Shown here piece by piece: positions 11,956 through 24,700 of a DNA stretch of 64,000 bases. The stretch is taken from assembly GCF_036711975.1 (NCBI RefSeq), contig NC_091967.1:16554001-16618000 (forward strand), in the 5' to 3' direction. The notes beneath the pieces are model-generated. The model searched no databases, was not told the DNA's origin, and was given only the letters and a program-made list of their open reading frames with translations. Each line of letters opens with the position of its first letter. Within the stretch, counting starts at the first letter, position 1. Made by a program: the position numbers and the translations under genes. This stretch comes from Onthophagus taurus. Its lineage: Eukaryota > Arthropoda > Insecta > Coleoptera > Scarabaeidae.

Positions 11956-14900
11956 TTATTTATTTACTGTAGTGAAGTACTGTTGGGCTCCCTTAGGATC
12001 TGGTCTAATTGTAGGACCACCTTTAGTCCAATTAGCGGGACACACTGCATCAAAAAATAAAAAATTAAAGTATCCACTTCAATAAATTGTTTTATAACAT
12101 ACCTTCACCATGTTCCTCAGAAAATTGCAAAGCTTCAACGATTCTGACAAACTCTTCAATGTTCCTACCAACATTTAGATCGTTAACAGTCATAACACGA
12201 AGAATGCCTTTTGGATCAATTAAGAAAGATCCACGTAAAGCGACTCCATCTTTTTCTAATAAAACATTGTAATCTCTTGCAATATTTTTGTTGATATCTG
12301 ACAACAATGGGTAGCGTAATTTTCCTAATCCTCCTTTCTAGATACATTAATTACAATTAAAAAATAAGTCCAATAATAGAAAACAAAAGTATACTTCTCT
12401 AGAAGTGTTCATCCATGCTAAATGAGTATAATGAGAATCTATGGAGATTCCGACTACACTTGTGTTCAAACTTTGGAACCTATCATACAAAGCTTCAATA
12501 GCAATAAGTTCAGTGGGACACACAAAAGTACTAAAAAAAATGTTTTGTTATTTAAAAACAAAATGCAGAGACGGACAAAAGTCTACATACAGCATTGAAT
12601 TATAAGGTTTTTATAAAACTTAGTAAGATAATAGATTAATAAGCGTTTTATTGTTTTCTTTTTATATTTACAATTTTCCCTTTCCTAATATAATACAATA
12701 TAATCCAGATCCTCTACCCTTCTCCCCCCTCTCCGCACCTTCGCCCCCATCACCTCATCCATCTTTTGCCCTCGCCCCCCTCTCCCAAAATCTGCTTCCT
12801 GTCCATTGCCTCCTCCTTTAGCTCTGGCCACCAATCTCTTCCCTTCATCATCCCCCTCCTTCAACAAATACTTTGACCTTTCATTATATCTCAATTCTCT
12901 CCACATTTCACCTCTTTCCGCTCTTCTGTTTTCGATACCAGTTAGTGAATATCCCACTCTTCTATAATATTCTTCCCTGTCTCTTTGCCCCTCTCCTTAA
13001 TATCCCTCCAGCACTCTCCCAGGATCATGCAATGAAGTAGGTTCTGCATTCAGTCATTTGTATATCTCTGCTTATTTCCTCTCTTCCCTTTCTCATCCTC
13101 TTTAAGTATCTCCATACCTCATTTTCCTTTTTCAACTGCTTAATATTCTCAGCCTCCCTTTCCTTCAGCTCCCTCTTCTTTTTTTTGCATTCTTCTTTGT
13201 ATTTTTTCCTGGCCTCTATATATCTGTCTATCTCTACCTCCCCTCCCTGCCACTGTCTCAATTTCCTTCTAGCTTCTCTCTTGGGCTCTCTGCATTCCCT
13301 AGCCCATCATTCGTTCCTTCCCAGTCTAACCCCCCGTCACCCACTCTCTTTCTTCAACGCTCCCTAACCAACTTAATTAGTTCATTCAACCCGTCGGCCC
13401 CCTCCACCCTCTGATCCCAGCTTGCCAACTTTCCCCTATAATGTTCTATCCCCTCTTTCGACCAATCTGCCCTAATGTATTTTCCATTATGTTCCATTAT
13501 CTTTCTGGTCTTTCTTCCGCTCGATCCCTTTATGCGCATTTCTAGAAGCTGGTGATCCAACGCTACCAACGCAACAACCCTAAATGTTTCTATCCTCTCC
13601 CACATTCCTTAGCATTCCCAGCTGACCACATCGCAACTGTGAGTCATCAGACTAATAAGTCTATACATCCAAGTGCCGTACAAGGAGTTCTACGCGATAA
13701 TGGATTTAATTATTTTTTTTTTAATTAGGATAGAGAAATCAAGATTTTCTACAATTTCATTTTCGATAGATAACATAACGAGATTAGTTACATCTTGTTT
13801 GCGATATTGTTGATCACAAGTAGGTCTTTATTAATTTTGGAAAAACTGCGTTCTCCAGTTGCAACTGTTACTAGTATTGTTAGCAGAATAGGCGGAGTTA
13901 TCCAGGTGTTAGGAAACAACTGTTAAAATGAGTGCTTTTTGATCAAATTCAAAACGTCGGTATGGGTAGCCTTTCAGATAATATTGTAGACTCAAAATTG
14001 CGTCACACAATAAGACTCGGATTTACAGTTGAAAGTTAGTTTTTTTTGCAATGCAGAACAATGATTCAACAGCTGTTCTTTAATTTGCTTTTTTTGGGGT
14101 AATTTATTGGTTTTAATGCGTCTTAGTCGCGTTTGGGGTTTAAAAATTAGCTTGTTCGAAACCTAACTACTTGTCAGTAATTGTCCAAATATGAATAACA
14201 TTTTTTAACCATTTCTGTAATTGGAACAAAGTCGATATTGAACAGCCCAGGCAGTTGAATGTCTGAATGTTTGGGAGCTTTTGGAACATAAGATCCGGCA
14301 GCGCAGAATCACAGATGCGAAAACACTGAAATCTGCGTTAGTCGAATTTTGGGCTGAAATAAAGAAGAGACAATAATCTTAGTTGCTTCAATGCCACGAC
14401 GCCCGCGTGGTATTATAGAAGCTCATGAAGGGCCAACGAAATATCGAGTTTTAAAAACTGTCATTATATGGACCTAATAATTTATGTTTAATAGGTAAAT
14501 AGGGTTTCATGGGTATTGGTATATTTTATGTGATAGATTGTAAAACAAACAATGTTTTCGCCCTGCTTTTTGTTGTGTTGACTCCATGACTCAATTAAAT
14601 TTATTGGTGTAAAAAACATTGTTTGTTTTATAATCTATCACAATTTATTTTTAGTTAAAAATTACTGTGTATGTAAACTTTTATCCTGTTAATTTTTGTA
14701 TTATTTGTTAAATTTTTAGTGTGTAGCTAGCTGTGGAACAATTTGTTTTGTTCTTTTTTGTGAATAATCCCTAATAACACTGTAATATTAATTTTGTTAT
14801 TTTATAACATTGTACAAAAACCTCATTATTCAATATTGTATGTAAACTTTTGTCTGCCACTGTAAATCAACATACAAATCTAAAGGATAGAAGAATAAGA

Positions 14901-15247
14901 TAAGATATTTTCCTTTAAAATCATTTAAACGAATCAATTTAAACTCATCTCCAACTGTGGCCATGCCCTCAAAATTGGGGGCTGGATGTTGTATTTTTGG
15001 AACACTAACAGCATTGCTTACTGCAAAAATAAATTAAAACCCTTTTTTTAATGAGTTAAACGATAAGTAAAATACTTACATCCTCCTATGCTACGAATAA
15101 AACTGGTTGGACCCAACGGGATTGCCGACCTTACTAATTCTGGGGCCTACATTTAATAGGTTAGAAATAAGAATCAAACCTAACCTCGAAAAGGTGTCTC
15201 ATAACCAAACTTACCTTACGCACTAAATTGTTTATAATACTGGCCAT
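11956..15247 (-). CDS. Prx3: Mitochondrial typical 2-Cys peroxiredoxin (Prx3)
   Basis: Six exons: 15247-15215, 15146-15080, 15020-14876, 12530-12395, 12337-12103, 12044-11956; 234 aa, the usual size for insect Prx3. The enzyme reduces hydrogen peroxide in the mitochondrial matrix, normally recycled by thioredoxin-2. The first ~38 residues are basic and serine-rich without acidic clusters, as in a mitochondrial presequence. The peroxidatic cysteine is in FVCPTE (about C86) and the resolving cysteine in VCPANW (about C207). The GGLG motif (about 129-132) and a C-terminal YF are both present, the pair linked to sensitivity to over-oxidation. Intron 3 contains a whole Tc1 element. The gene is divergent from CABIN1. 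Confidence 0.95.
12685..13605 (-). mobile_element. Nested LINE fragment (linker region before RT)
   Basis: Three minus-strand open pieces (13605-13354, 13261-13025, 12957-12685) read as the end of an endonuclease (DHQLLEMRI) followed by the highly charged Lys/Glu/Arg-rich helix region that precedes RT in many insect LINEs ([17 protein letters not shown]). GC content is higher than in the surroundings. It is nested within the Tc1 element, so it is the younger insertion. Confidence 0.6.
14230..14455 (+). pseudogene. Tc1 transposase C-terminal remnant
   Basis: Translates, with one shift, to [21 protein letters not shown] and then a [16 protein letters not shown]-like end, matching the C-terminus of Tc1 transposases. 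It supports the identity of the enclosing element. The rest of the transposase is lost. Confidence 0.7.
14529..14642. repeat. 114-bp miniature inverted-repeat element
   Basis: TGTGATAGATTGTAAAACAA at 14529 is matched by the reverse complement ending at 14642, with one mismatch in about 30 bases. The flanks ATTTTA and ATTTAT could be a diverged target-site duplication. It lies inside the Tc1 element. Confidence 0.7.
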
Positions 15248-15743
15248 ATCGGCGTTAGTTATCTAATTGCGAATTAAGAACGTGTTATTTAATCAAAAAT
15301 GAACTTTGAAAGTGACGTAGAAATTAGAAATGATATTCAGTTTTACCGGTTTTGTCTTAACGAAGTTAGTCGCAAATCTATTAACAAAAATTTGATTCTA
15401 TGATAAAGATGGAGATATATGAAAAAAATTATTAATAAAGTAAACTTAATTTATTTACATTGATACATTTTTGAAATCATTATTTGAACAGATTCTTAAT
15501 TAAGTTTTAATTATACTTCTTTTAAACAAGATTTAATTAACTTGTCCACATATAGTAGATGTAAAGTCTATTATTATTATTATGCATGAAGTTCTCTTCT
15601 AACCTCAAACAACAACAAAAAAAAGAGGTAACCTCCACGTAAAGTTTTATTCTTCATTTTATCTCTTTAATAATGTATTATTAATTGTGTGAAACTTATT
15701 AAACTCGTATTTCAATAACGTTATTATTATTACTTTATCAATC
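15248..15743. promoter_or_regulatory. Shared divergent promoter region of Prx3 and CABIN1
   Basis: About 500 bp separate the two start codons, which point away from each other. No TATA or other motif stands out with confidence. The promoter role follows from the layout only. Confidence 0.5.
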
Positions 15744-18700
15744 ATGTCAAAAATACACGCTCTTAACCGAGAATCATCATCTGATGAAGATGGACCGACA
15801 ATTAGGAAAGAAGCGCTGGTATTATTTATTACTTAACAAAATAAAATTGATTAATTTGTGTTTGTTTATCCAGGAAGAAATTACTTTGGATATGTACAAT
15901 AAAGCACTACGAATACAAAGTTGTGGAGATTATATAGCAGCGGAAGATATTTTACAAACTTTATTAAATGAGAACATTCCACAATTAGAAATTCAAGGAG
16001 GTCTTCCAAAAACTATGTCTACAATAAAATATTCCTGCTATGTTAATCTTGGCGCAATCGCTATAAAACAAAAAAAACTTTCGGAGGCTTTAAAAAATTA
16101 TCTTGGAGCATCTGAACTTGATTCAACTGATGTTACATTGTGGTTTAAAATAGGGAAATTGGCGATGAAGTTAGATAAATTTAAATTAGCTTCTCATGCT
16201 TTCTCAAAAGTACTCAATAAGATAATTAAAATGTATACATTATAAAATTGTTGTTTTTGTAGGGATTAGAATGCAGCGAATCCCATTGGCCTTGTTTAGA
16301 TAATTTAATTTCTGTTTTGTTTGCTTTACGAGATACAATAGCTTGTTTAATGTATATTGGAAAAGCTTTGATTCTTGATCCTGATTATAAAAAAGGACTT
16401 GTGTTTAGAAAAAATATTTATGATTGTAATCCAGCTACTAAAGATTATTACCAACTATATAATCCTGATTAGTAAGTTTTGTAATACAAAAAATATTTCA
16501 AAAATTCATATTTTAACTATTTTAGCATTTATGAACCAAGTTTGGATCTTCCAGTTAATATCATAGATGAACAAAAATATCTTGATGAAGTCCAATTAAT
16601 ATGCGATCGAATTAATGAAGTTGAAAAGTCTTTAGCTCCTAAACCCCTTCCAATAATTCCATTACCAAAGCCATTAGAAGAAAGTTCTTGGTTAGCTTTA
16701 GGACAAACTTTAACCGAATTACATAAATACATATCAGAAAATGATATGGTAATAAAACAGTCTTTATTATTAACAAATAACAACTATAAATGTGTTGTAT
16801 TTTAGAGCCATTTTTCTCAAATTGATTTAAAACGATGCATGAGTCAAAACGTCCCAAAAGCCTTTTCTTTTGAAGTGATGACTGTTCAAGAAGAAAATCA
16901 ACCGCTTAGATCAGAAGAAACTGAAGAAAAAAGTGATAAAACGGAAGATGAAGCTTTGAATAGTGAAAAAACAGAAACTGGTGGGGATATTATGGAGAGG
17001 AGACTTTCACAGATTAGTGAAGCTAATACTGTTAATGATCTTGAAATGAATACGCCGGTACAAACTGATAATGATGAAGTAAAAAATGATCTTTTTTAAT
17101 AATAACAATTTTTAACTAATAAACTTTTAATAGATGGATCAAGATCCAGATGAAACTGAAGAAAATTCAGAACAAAAATCGGAAAAGAAACGAGGAACTA
17201 AACGTAGAAGAGACTTAGTTTCTGAATTACAAATATGGGGTTGGCATAGTAAAAGAAAATACGCCAAAAAAGGAAAAACTGAAAAAGACTTCACAATAGA
17301 AGATGCTTTAAAAAGAATTATTCCACGTTTTTTACTGTATTACTCTTATTTTTAAAATAACTTTCTTTATAAATATAGTTCTTTGTTTTATATTTTTTAG
17401 TCCAAATGGAATTGATGGAACAAAATATAATCCATTAGAAGATTCAATGAACACAATGGATATGTATATGAAACACATGAGTAAAGAAGCTGTATCTTTA
17501 ATGTCAGCCCCAAATTCTCCTCAAGTTCAACCTGTAGAGTGAGTATTTTAATTTCAAATCTAAAAATCTTTTAAAATACAAATATAAATATATAGATTAA
17601 TGATGTTTTAATTTAATTTTTTTAGTCCCTATTTTGGATCTGAAAATGAAAAGGATGATGTTCAAGCTTTTTGGACCCAACCATGGCGTTGTTGTGACTC
17701 TGTTAATCTTATTGAGGCTTATGTTTATGCTGTATCTAGATTGTGGCATTTAAAATGGCCAAGTGGTTTAATTTCTCTTTATCTTGATGCTTATAATATG
17801 TTCAGGTAAACATATACCGGGTTTAAGAGTTACTTTTTTTTTTCTGCCAAATGTTCTTTGATACTATAACCCGTGGTGGGTTTTGGCCTCTGACCTTAGC
17901 CTCGTTCATCTGTGTCCCTCATCTTCTTCAGGTTCTGTCATACATCATCTTTCTGTGCTTTCTAGGTATTCGTCTGGTTTCGCTATTCCAGCTCTATACC
18001 AGCAAAAACGTTCTTTGGTGCAGTACCAAAGATCGTTTTTTGAGCTCTTCCAATTCATAGTTGTATCAGCTTCGGTATATTCCGTTTTTACATACTTCTC
18101 CATATGTTCTTCTTCTAAAACACCCTCAATGCGTTTTATCTGCGGTATTCAACAGCTATGTTTCTGCCCCGTTTGTCAAAAATTATTTACAGCTTATATT
18201 CTTTCCTTTATTGCGTTCATAATCATGTTTGAGGAGTCAAATACAGCGCCTAAATATTTGAAGTTCTTGATTTCTTTCTTTTGCAGTGGAGAATCCACCC
18301 ACTAGGTGGTTATCAGTTCATGGAGTCTTCTTACTGTTGCCTTTTCACTAAATTTTAGGAGCTCAGCAGTGACACTACATTTACATTTGCTTCCTCTTCT
18401 GCTTGGTGCGCGATGTTCAGTAATTCATCGAAATGTTGCTAGCATCTCTTTCCTCTCAATTAGTACCTCCTTCCTTGCTTCTACATACGCTGCTTTTGGG
18501 TGAATACCCTGATGTTTCCATCTTAATTGTTCTTGTACTTTCCTCTCTGAGAAGTTCTTCTGTATAATCTCCACTTTTCCTCTAATATCTCCTTTTTACA
18601 CTATGCCCTTCCCTACTAGCAAAATGCTTTATAATCTTAAAATTATAAAATGTTTCTCTTTCCACGTCGAATTTATTGGTGAGTAGGTCCTGTATAAACG

Positions 18701-21700
18701 TTTATAGAACAAAATTATAAAATAGCTATATAATAATTTTGTATGTGTTATATAATGATCATCATTCAGATTTTATATAACCACACAGCTTATAATACAA
18801 AATAGTCTTATTAGATCTTCCTAAAAGCGTAAAATATTCATTCACAATCTTGTTATAAATGAATATTGCAATTGTTTTATATGTATCTCTATAAGTGTTT
18901 ATAAAACAGTTATTTAAAAACTGAAGCAAAGGTAATATTATCAGTTTTATAACTACTTTATAACCATTAAATAAAGATAATATTATTTTGAAATATTAGG
19001 TGTAATGCTTATAAATTGGCTAATAGATGAAGCTGTTTCACAGTGTGACCGGTGTTTGTCAAACCGAGTATTTAAGCTGTAATGTAGCTTCAGATTTTTT
19101 ATCATAACACAAGTGGCATTAACAGAAGTCAATAACTAAACGTGTTTTTAATAGGTTTCTGCGTTGTACTGCAGATAACATTAAAAACTTCGATGAAACA
19201 GGTCATTACACTGCGTAATCGCTTAGAATTTAGGGAGGTGGGATTTTTTCATTCATTCAATATTTCAAAATGAAACCAAGAAAATTTGTCTCGTTATTAT
19301 GCATCAGGGTTTAAAATTTAATCTAATTAACTGTGAATAGTGAACCTGATATTTTACAATACATATAAAAGTTATTTTAAAACAGTTATTTAATTATTTT
19401 ATAAATATTCTATGATAGTTTATAACGCATTTTGCAACACAATTATACAACATTTATAAAATTATTATATGAACATGTTAAACAGTTTTTATTGTGGTTT
19501 TATAGATGTTTATGTAACTATTTTATAGTAGATCAAGATATAGATATAAAATAATTAAAGAAGACTAATATATAAATTGTGCCGATTTTGGTGCTATAGT
19601 TGCTTTATAAACATTTTTATTGCGTTGCTGAGACTAAATATGTTATATAAAATTTATCACGGAAATGTTTTTATAGCTTTAATAAAATAAGAAATTGCTA
19701 GTTGGGTTCTCTGTCCATCTTTGTGTTTTCCTGTATCATCTTCATCTGCGCTTCGTTCTTCTCTATTACTACCTCTCTATTCCTCTATCACATTTGATTC
19801 TTCTTCGATCCTTTCCAAGTATGGTCTCTGTCTTAGCACGGCTTCCAAATTTTACTGGAAGGACTAAACTTTCATTCTCTCTGTGTTTCATTTTATTCTA
19901 CTTGTTGTACTAATTGTTCACGTTCGCAGTTCTGTGTCTAAAATTTGATAACACCAAAAAGTGTTCGCTGTCGCAGCTCCTCTGCTTGATTTGACATCTA
20001 TTATTGAAGAGGATCCTCTGCGCGATTTGACTACTATTTTTTGAAATCAGTATTTCTAATCCTTCGTGATAGCGCATTCGCCATCTGGCACGTTCTTACT
20101 CTATTAGACTAGTTCTGTCGTACAATAAAAATTTTCCTACTACTTTTTGTTCACTGAACTGTTCTTCATTGATCCTGGCATTAAAGTCAGCGAGTACTCT
20201 TAGCGTGTCGTGCCTCTGTGTCTTTTCACATATTTTTTTACATCCTCATTGAAGGAGTCCCCTTTCTCCGTACTGTGTTCAATCGTCCTTTTAAGAAAGA
20301 AGAAACGTTATTTTACTTTTATTGAGCTTATTCTTTCATAATCTAACCGCATCTCGGTATACGTCAATATGTTTATATGATTACCTAACGTGGAGGTGAG
20401 AATGAGGCTAAGGTAGGAGAGGCTATGCGACATTTGTCGTGCAATACGCATACATATCTGAAATAATACATTATTCTTCATACAAATACATTATGAATGA
20501 GAAAATATTATTTTTAGGGAACACATAGAACATCCAAAATTATATGATAGTGATATAACATTTGAAGAATTTCAAAATGATGCATTAGCGACTCTTACAT
20601 ATGGTGAACTAATAATTTACAAGTAATTTTATTATGAATGATTTTTATATAAAAAAAATTAATAAATGTTTAATTTATTTTGTAGTGATGTACAAAATAC
20701 GAATTACTCAAAAATCCATTATTCATCCTTGGATTACATGGAAACGGTTGGTATTTGGGAAGAAAATTGGGGTTCTGATTATAAATCATATTGGTGTCGA
20801 GTAAATTGGTTACGAACCCATATTTATCGAAAAGCAAACCAAAACGTACTATCAATAATCGCGTTACAATCGATTTCCGATGTCATTGAAAACGAATCTA
20901 ATTCAAATTTTAAAATTTGTCTACCGAATTGCATTAAATACGGTTACATAATGGAATCGATAATTCATAAACTGTTAAGAAATTTAGAAATGATCGACTC
21001 GTTAACGCAATTAGAAAAATTATTTGATTCACAAAAATATGCGGAAGTCGCGGAAATTTTAAAATTAACATTCAACATTTCTAATCCGCCGACTTATGGA
21101 AGAATGGGACGCCCAGCCCAACTTGGAATGTTATTACATTCGCTTTGGTACACAGATCTTGAGAATTGTTTTGTGTGGAGTGAAGAATGTCTTCATGAAT
21201 CACTCAAGTATTTTATAAAACCAACTTCAGATGGTGATAAATGGGAAATGATTTTGAATAAATGCATATTAATCATGATTGAAATTATTAAAAAAGAAAC
21301 AATTAGTGTTGGTAAATAATTAATTAAAATTATTAATTTAAAATAATTATTATAAAATCTCTTCTTAGTTGATAATTTAACCGTTGAGAAACGAGCTCGG
21401 TTAGTCGAATCATTAGCGATGATTTGTTGTCGACAAATAAACGTAGAAAATGGTGGAAAATTATTATTAGGTACATTATCTCCTTGGATGTTATTACATT
21501 ACGTTTTAGTTAGGTAATTTTTAAAATTTAACTAAAAAATGTTCTTAAGAAATAAAGTAAATGATGGACTTTTAGGGAAGAACATAGATTACAAGCCAAA
21601 AAAGTTGTAAAACATGTAAAAAAAGATGATGATAAATCGAGCAAATCGGAGGCGATTGAAGAAGATATCCCTCCTTCGATTGCCGTTTTATTCTCTGGAC

Positions 21701-24700
21701 ATGAATTTCTTGGTGGAAAAAGTTTATGTCTTGCTGACCAAGGCGAATTTTTACATTTCATATTGGATACGGTTATCGATCGTTTGGATACACCAATCTT
21801 TGAACCATTAAGGGAAAAGATCGATATTCATTTAGAACAGGCTTTCTTTTGCTTATATCAACATCCCAGTAAAAAAAATAAGGTATAAATATTTCGTACA
21901 ATTCTCCTCAATTAATCCTCTTTATGTTTATATAATTCGTTTATCCAAATAGTTATTAAATACAGTATTATTTATGATTATTATTAATTAAGTCTGCTAT
22001 AATTTTAGGTATCCCGTCATTTAGCAGATCACAATGTAACACCACTTCCATTAACCTGGGAAAAAGCTCAACAAGTTTACGAATTTTTTTGTCCAGATGC
22101 TTTACCAGAATTTGATTCATACAAAAGTATATCAATATCAGCAGAATTAGAACAACTCCTTCAACGAATTTCATCGTTGGTTCCAACCGAATGTGATCCC
22201 CAACCCCTTGTTTTAAAAGTAACAGATTTCGTTAAGGGAAATATTGATTCCATTCCGAAACCGGTAGATTTTCCCATAAAAACGCGCTCGATGTATTATT
22301 TATTGGGGGATTATTATTTTAAACAAAGCGAAGTAAAGCGTAGTTATAAATATTTTATTTTGGATTTATGTATTAATCCTTCCCGCGTGGATACTTGGGC
22401 TTGTTTAGCGTTGGGTATTGCAAGTCAATTGGAATCGAAATTGAATCATTGCGAAAGATTTAAATCGGAAATGGAATTCTTAGATAAAGCGCAGAGTGCG
22501 CAAGTTTGTTTTAAACAAGCTTTATCTGTTTCAAATGAGCATATTACTTTATGGATAGAATATGGATCTCTTGAATACATGATCCACTCATTCTGTTCTA
22601 GAGTTTTAAAATATGATTCTGAAACCTTAAGTATGGAAAGGTATAAAAAGATTATTTTTGTTTGCGAAGTATTTTCTTAAATTTTTGTTTAAGATTTGAT
22701 ACGCTGGAAAATAAAAAAGATACTTTACTAGAGAGCTCTGGTTCAAGTTTTCTGCGAGCTTTACAATTACCACAGCCTGATCTATGTGATATTGATGAAC
22801 GATGGCTTTATCATTATATGCTTGGAAAAATTGCGCAAAAAAGGCAAAAAGAACCATCTGAATACCTTCAACATTATCTAACAGTAAATATACATAATTT
22901 ATTTTATACATTTCAATTTATACATTTTATTTAGGCAATGGCATTTTTACACGAAAATAAAGCAACTTACCCCGAAAAAATAAATTATACTAATCCTCAA
23001 CATTTATCAATAGAAGCATTAGAAATTCATTATAGAATACATGCATCAATTTTAAAATATTTAGAACTTCACGAAGGTAAACCAATACCAGAAACAATAG
23101 GAAAAATGTTTAACCAATGTTTAGAAGCGGCGAGTATGCCAAAAGCAGGCGAAAAAGTTTTTATTGAATCAGAAACACCTAACACTACACTTACCTGCGA
23201 CCCAATTTCTTCTACAATAAAACCAATAACGGAAGAAAAGAAAGATAGGACCGAAAATAAAGATGATTTAACTGGAGATGTTAAAAAATGTATGGATGAT
23301 ATGTTGAATCAATTGGAGAAAGACAACGAAAATAATTCGATAAGTGAAAATAAGAAAAAACAAGATGTAATTGTGTTAGATGATTCTGATGAAGATTTGT
23401 TTAATATGAGGGATGAAACTGGTAAGTTATTATTATTAAAAAAATTATTTATTTTAAGATATATAATTTTAGAAAAAAAACGTGACGTGCAAGAAATAAT
23501 GGAAGAAATGATGAAAGCGACTATGGAGAAACAAAATGAGAATAATGACGATTCCGATATTACAGTTCAAGAAGTTACAATTTCTCCTCAAACAACTAAA
23601 GAAGTTAAATCTGATTCGAAAGAAATTAAAGATTCAAGTTCAGAAAGGAGTGATGAAAATATTCGGGTAAGAATTTTACTTATGAATAATAATTATTAAA
23701 AATCTAATTTAATAATAATAATAATGGTGTTTATTTATTAACAGTGTTAATTTAGTTTGTAAATGTTGGTAGTTTATTTCATAATACTTATTTATATTAG
23801 AAAGCAATTACAGAATGTGTCATTAATAGTTGCTCAGCTCAAATCCATTAAGTATTTAGTTATATGGAATGAGTGTAAACATACAAGAATTTGGCATTAA
23901 ATTATACTGTTAATTTGTAATGATAAGACATAAGAAAGGCAAGATAATAACAATGTACATATTAAAAAAAAGAATTTTGAATAACTAAAAAAAACATAGC
24001 TATTGAAAAATATATATGCAGGTATACAGGAAAACTATTAAAGTTAGACATATGACATACTTATCATTAATTAAAGGGAACTTGATGAACAATTCAACTA
24101 ACACACAACATACAAGATGTTCTATTTAAAAAACTTATGAAAAAGCCATTTGTAAAACATCAAAAGTAACTGAGCTTTTTAAACATCCTGTATATTGTAT
24201 CTAATATCGAAAAAATGTCGTTTTTACACCTTTTTTTAAAAAGATCCTGTAAAGGGCACATTTTGGAAGACCAATTGAATATCTCAGGAACTATGAACGC
24301 TGTGAAATAGTAACATATACGATTGTATAAACAAATTTAGTTGTATTCATAATATGATAAAATATACAGGTGTTCCATTTAAATAAATTTATGTTTAAAT
24401 TTATGTTGAATATGCTTTATAAGCACTATTTCTTATTGTTTATACCTACAGTCTAGTTGTAAAGTATAAAATTGGGGTTCTTTTAACATCCTTGGTTATT
24501 ACACACTTTGATAAGTATGATTTTTGAAGTGTCCAAAAATCAAAAAAATCATGCCTCATCGTTTTGACGAGCTGATATCACTACATTCGTGTATCAAGTA
24601 CTTACTCCTGGAATTCTCTTCTTTTTTGCATTTTCTTCAAATTCTTCTCTTTTCTCTGTTTTTTGCAGTATACAGAAAATGCATTATTGTTAACAGTATG

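Larger units (their letters stand above)
12566..14862. mobile_element. Tc1-like DNA transposon inserted in Prx3 intron 3
   Basis: The left end (CAGAGACGGACAAAAGTCTA from 12566) and the reverse complement of the right end (CAGTGGCAGACAAAAGTTTA ending at 14862) match imperfectly over ~50 bp, giving Tc1-style inverted repeats. TA flanks the right end; the left flank is TG, a likely mutated TA. Inside are a decayed Tc1 transposase C-terminus, a nested LINE fragment and a small inverted repeat. The right end lies about 11 bp inside the exon 3 splice donor. The element is inactive. Confidence 0.85.
17806..20517. other. CABIN1 intron 8, filled with repeats
   Basis: A 2.7-kb intron. On the minus strand it contains RTE-like LINE pieces at 17860-18505 and 19690-20300, split by an unrelated AT-rich insert. 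The ends conform to GT (17806) and AG (20516-20517). Confidence 0.85.

Noticed and set aside
17851-18503. Plus-strand ORFs in CABIN1 intron 8
   Set aside because: They are antisense to a minus-strand LINE remnant.
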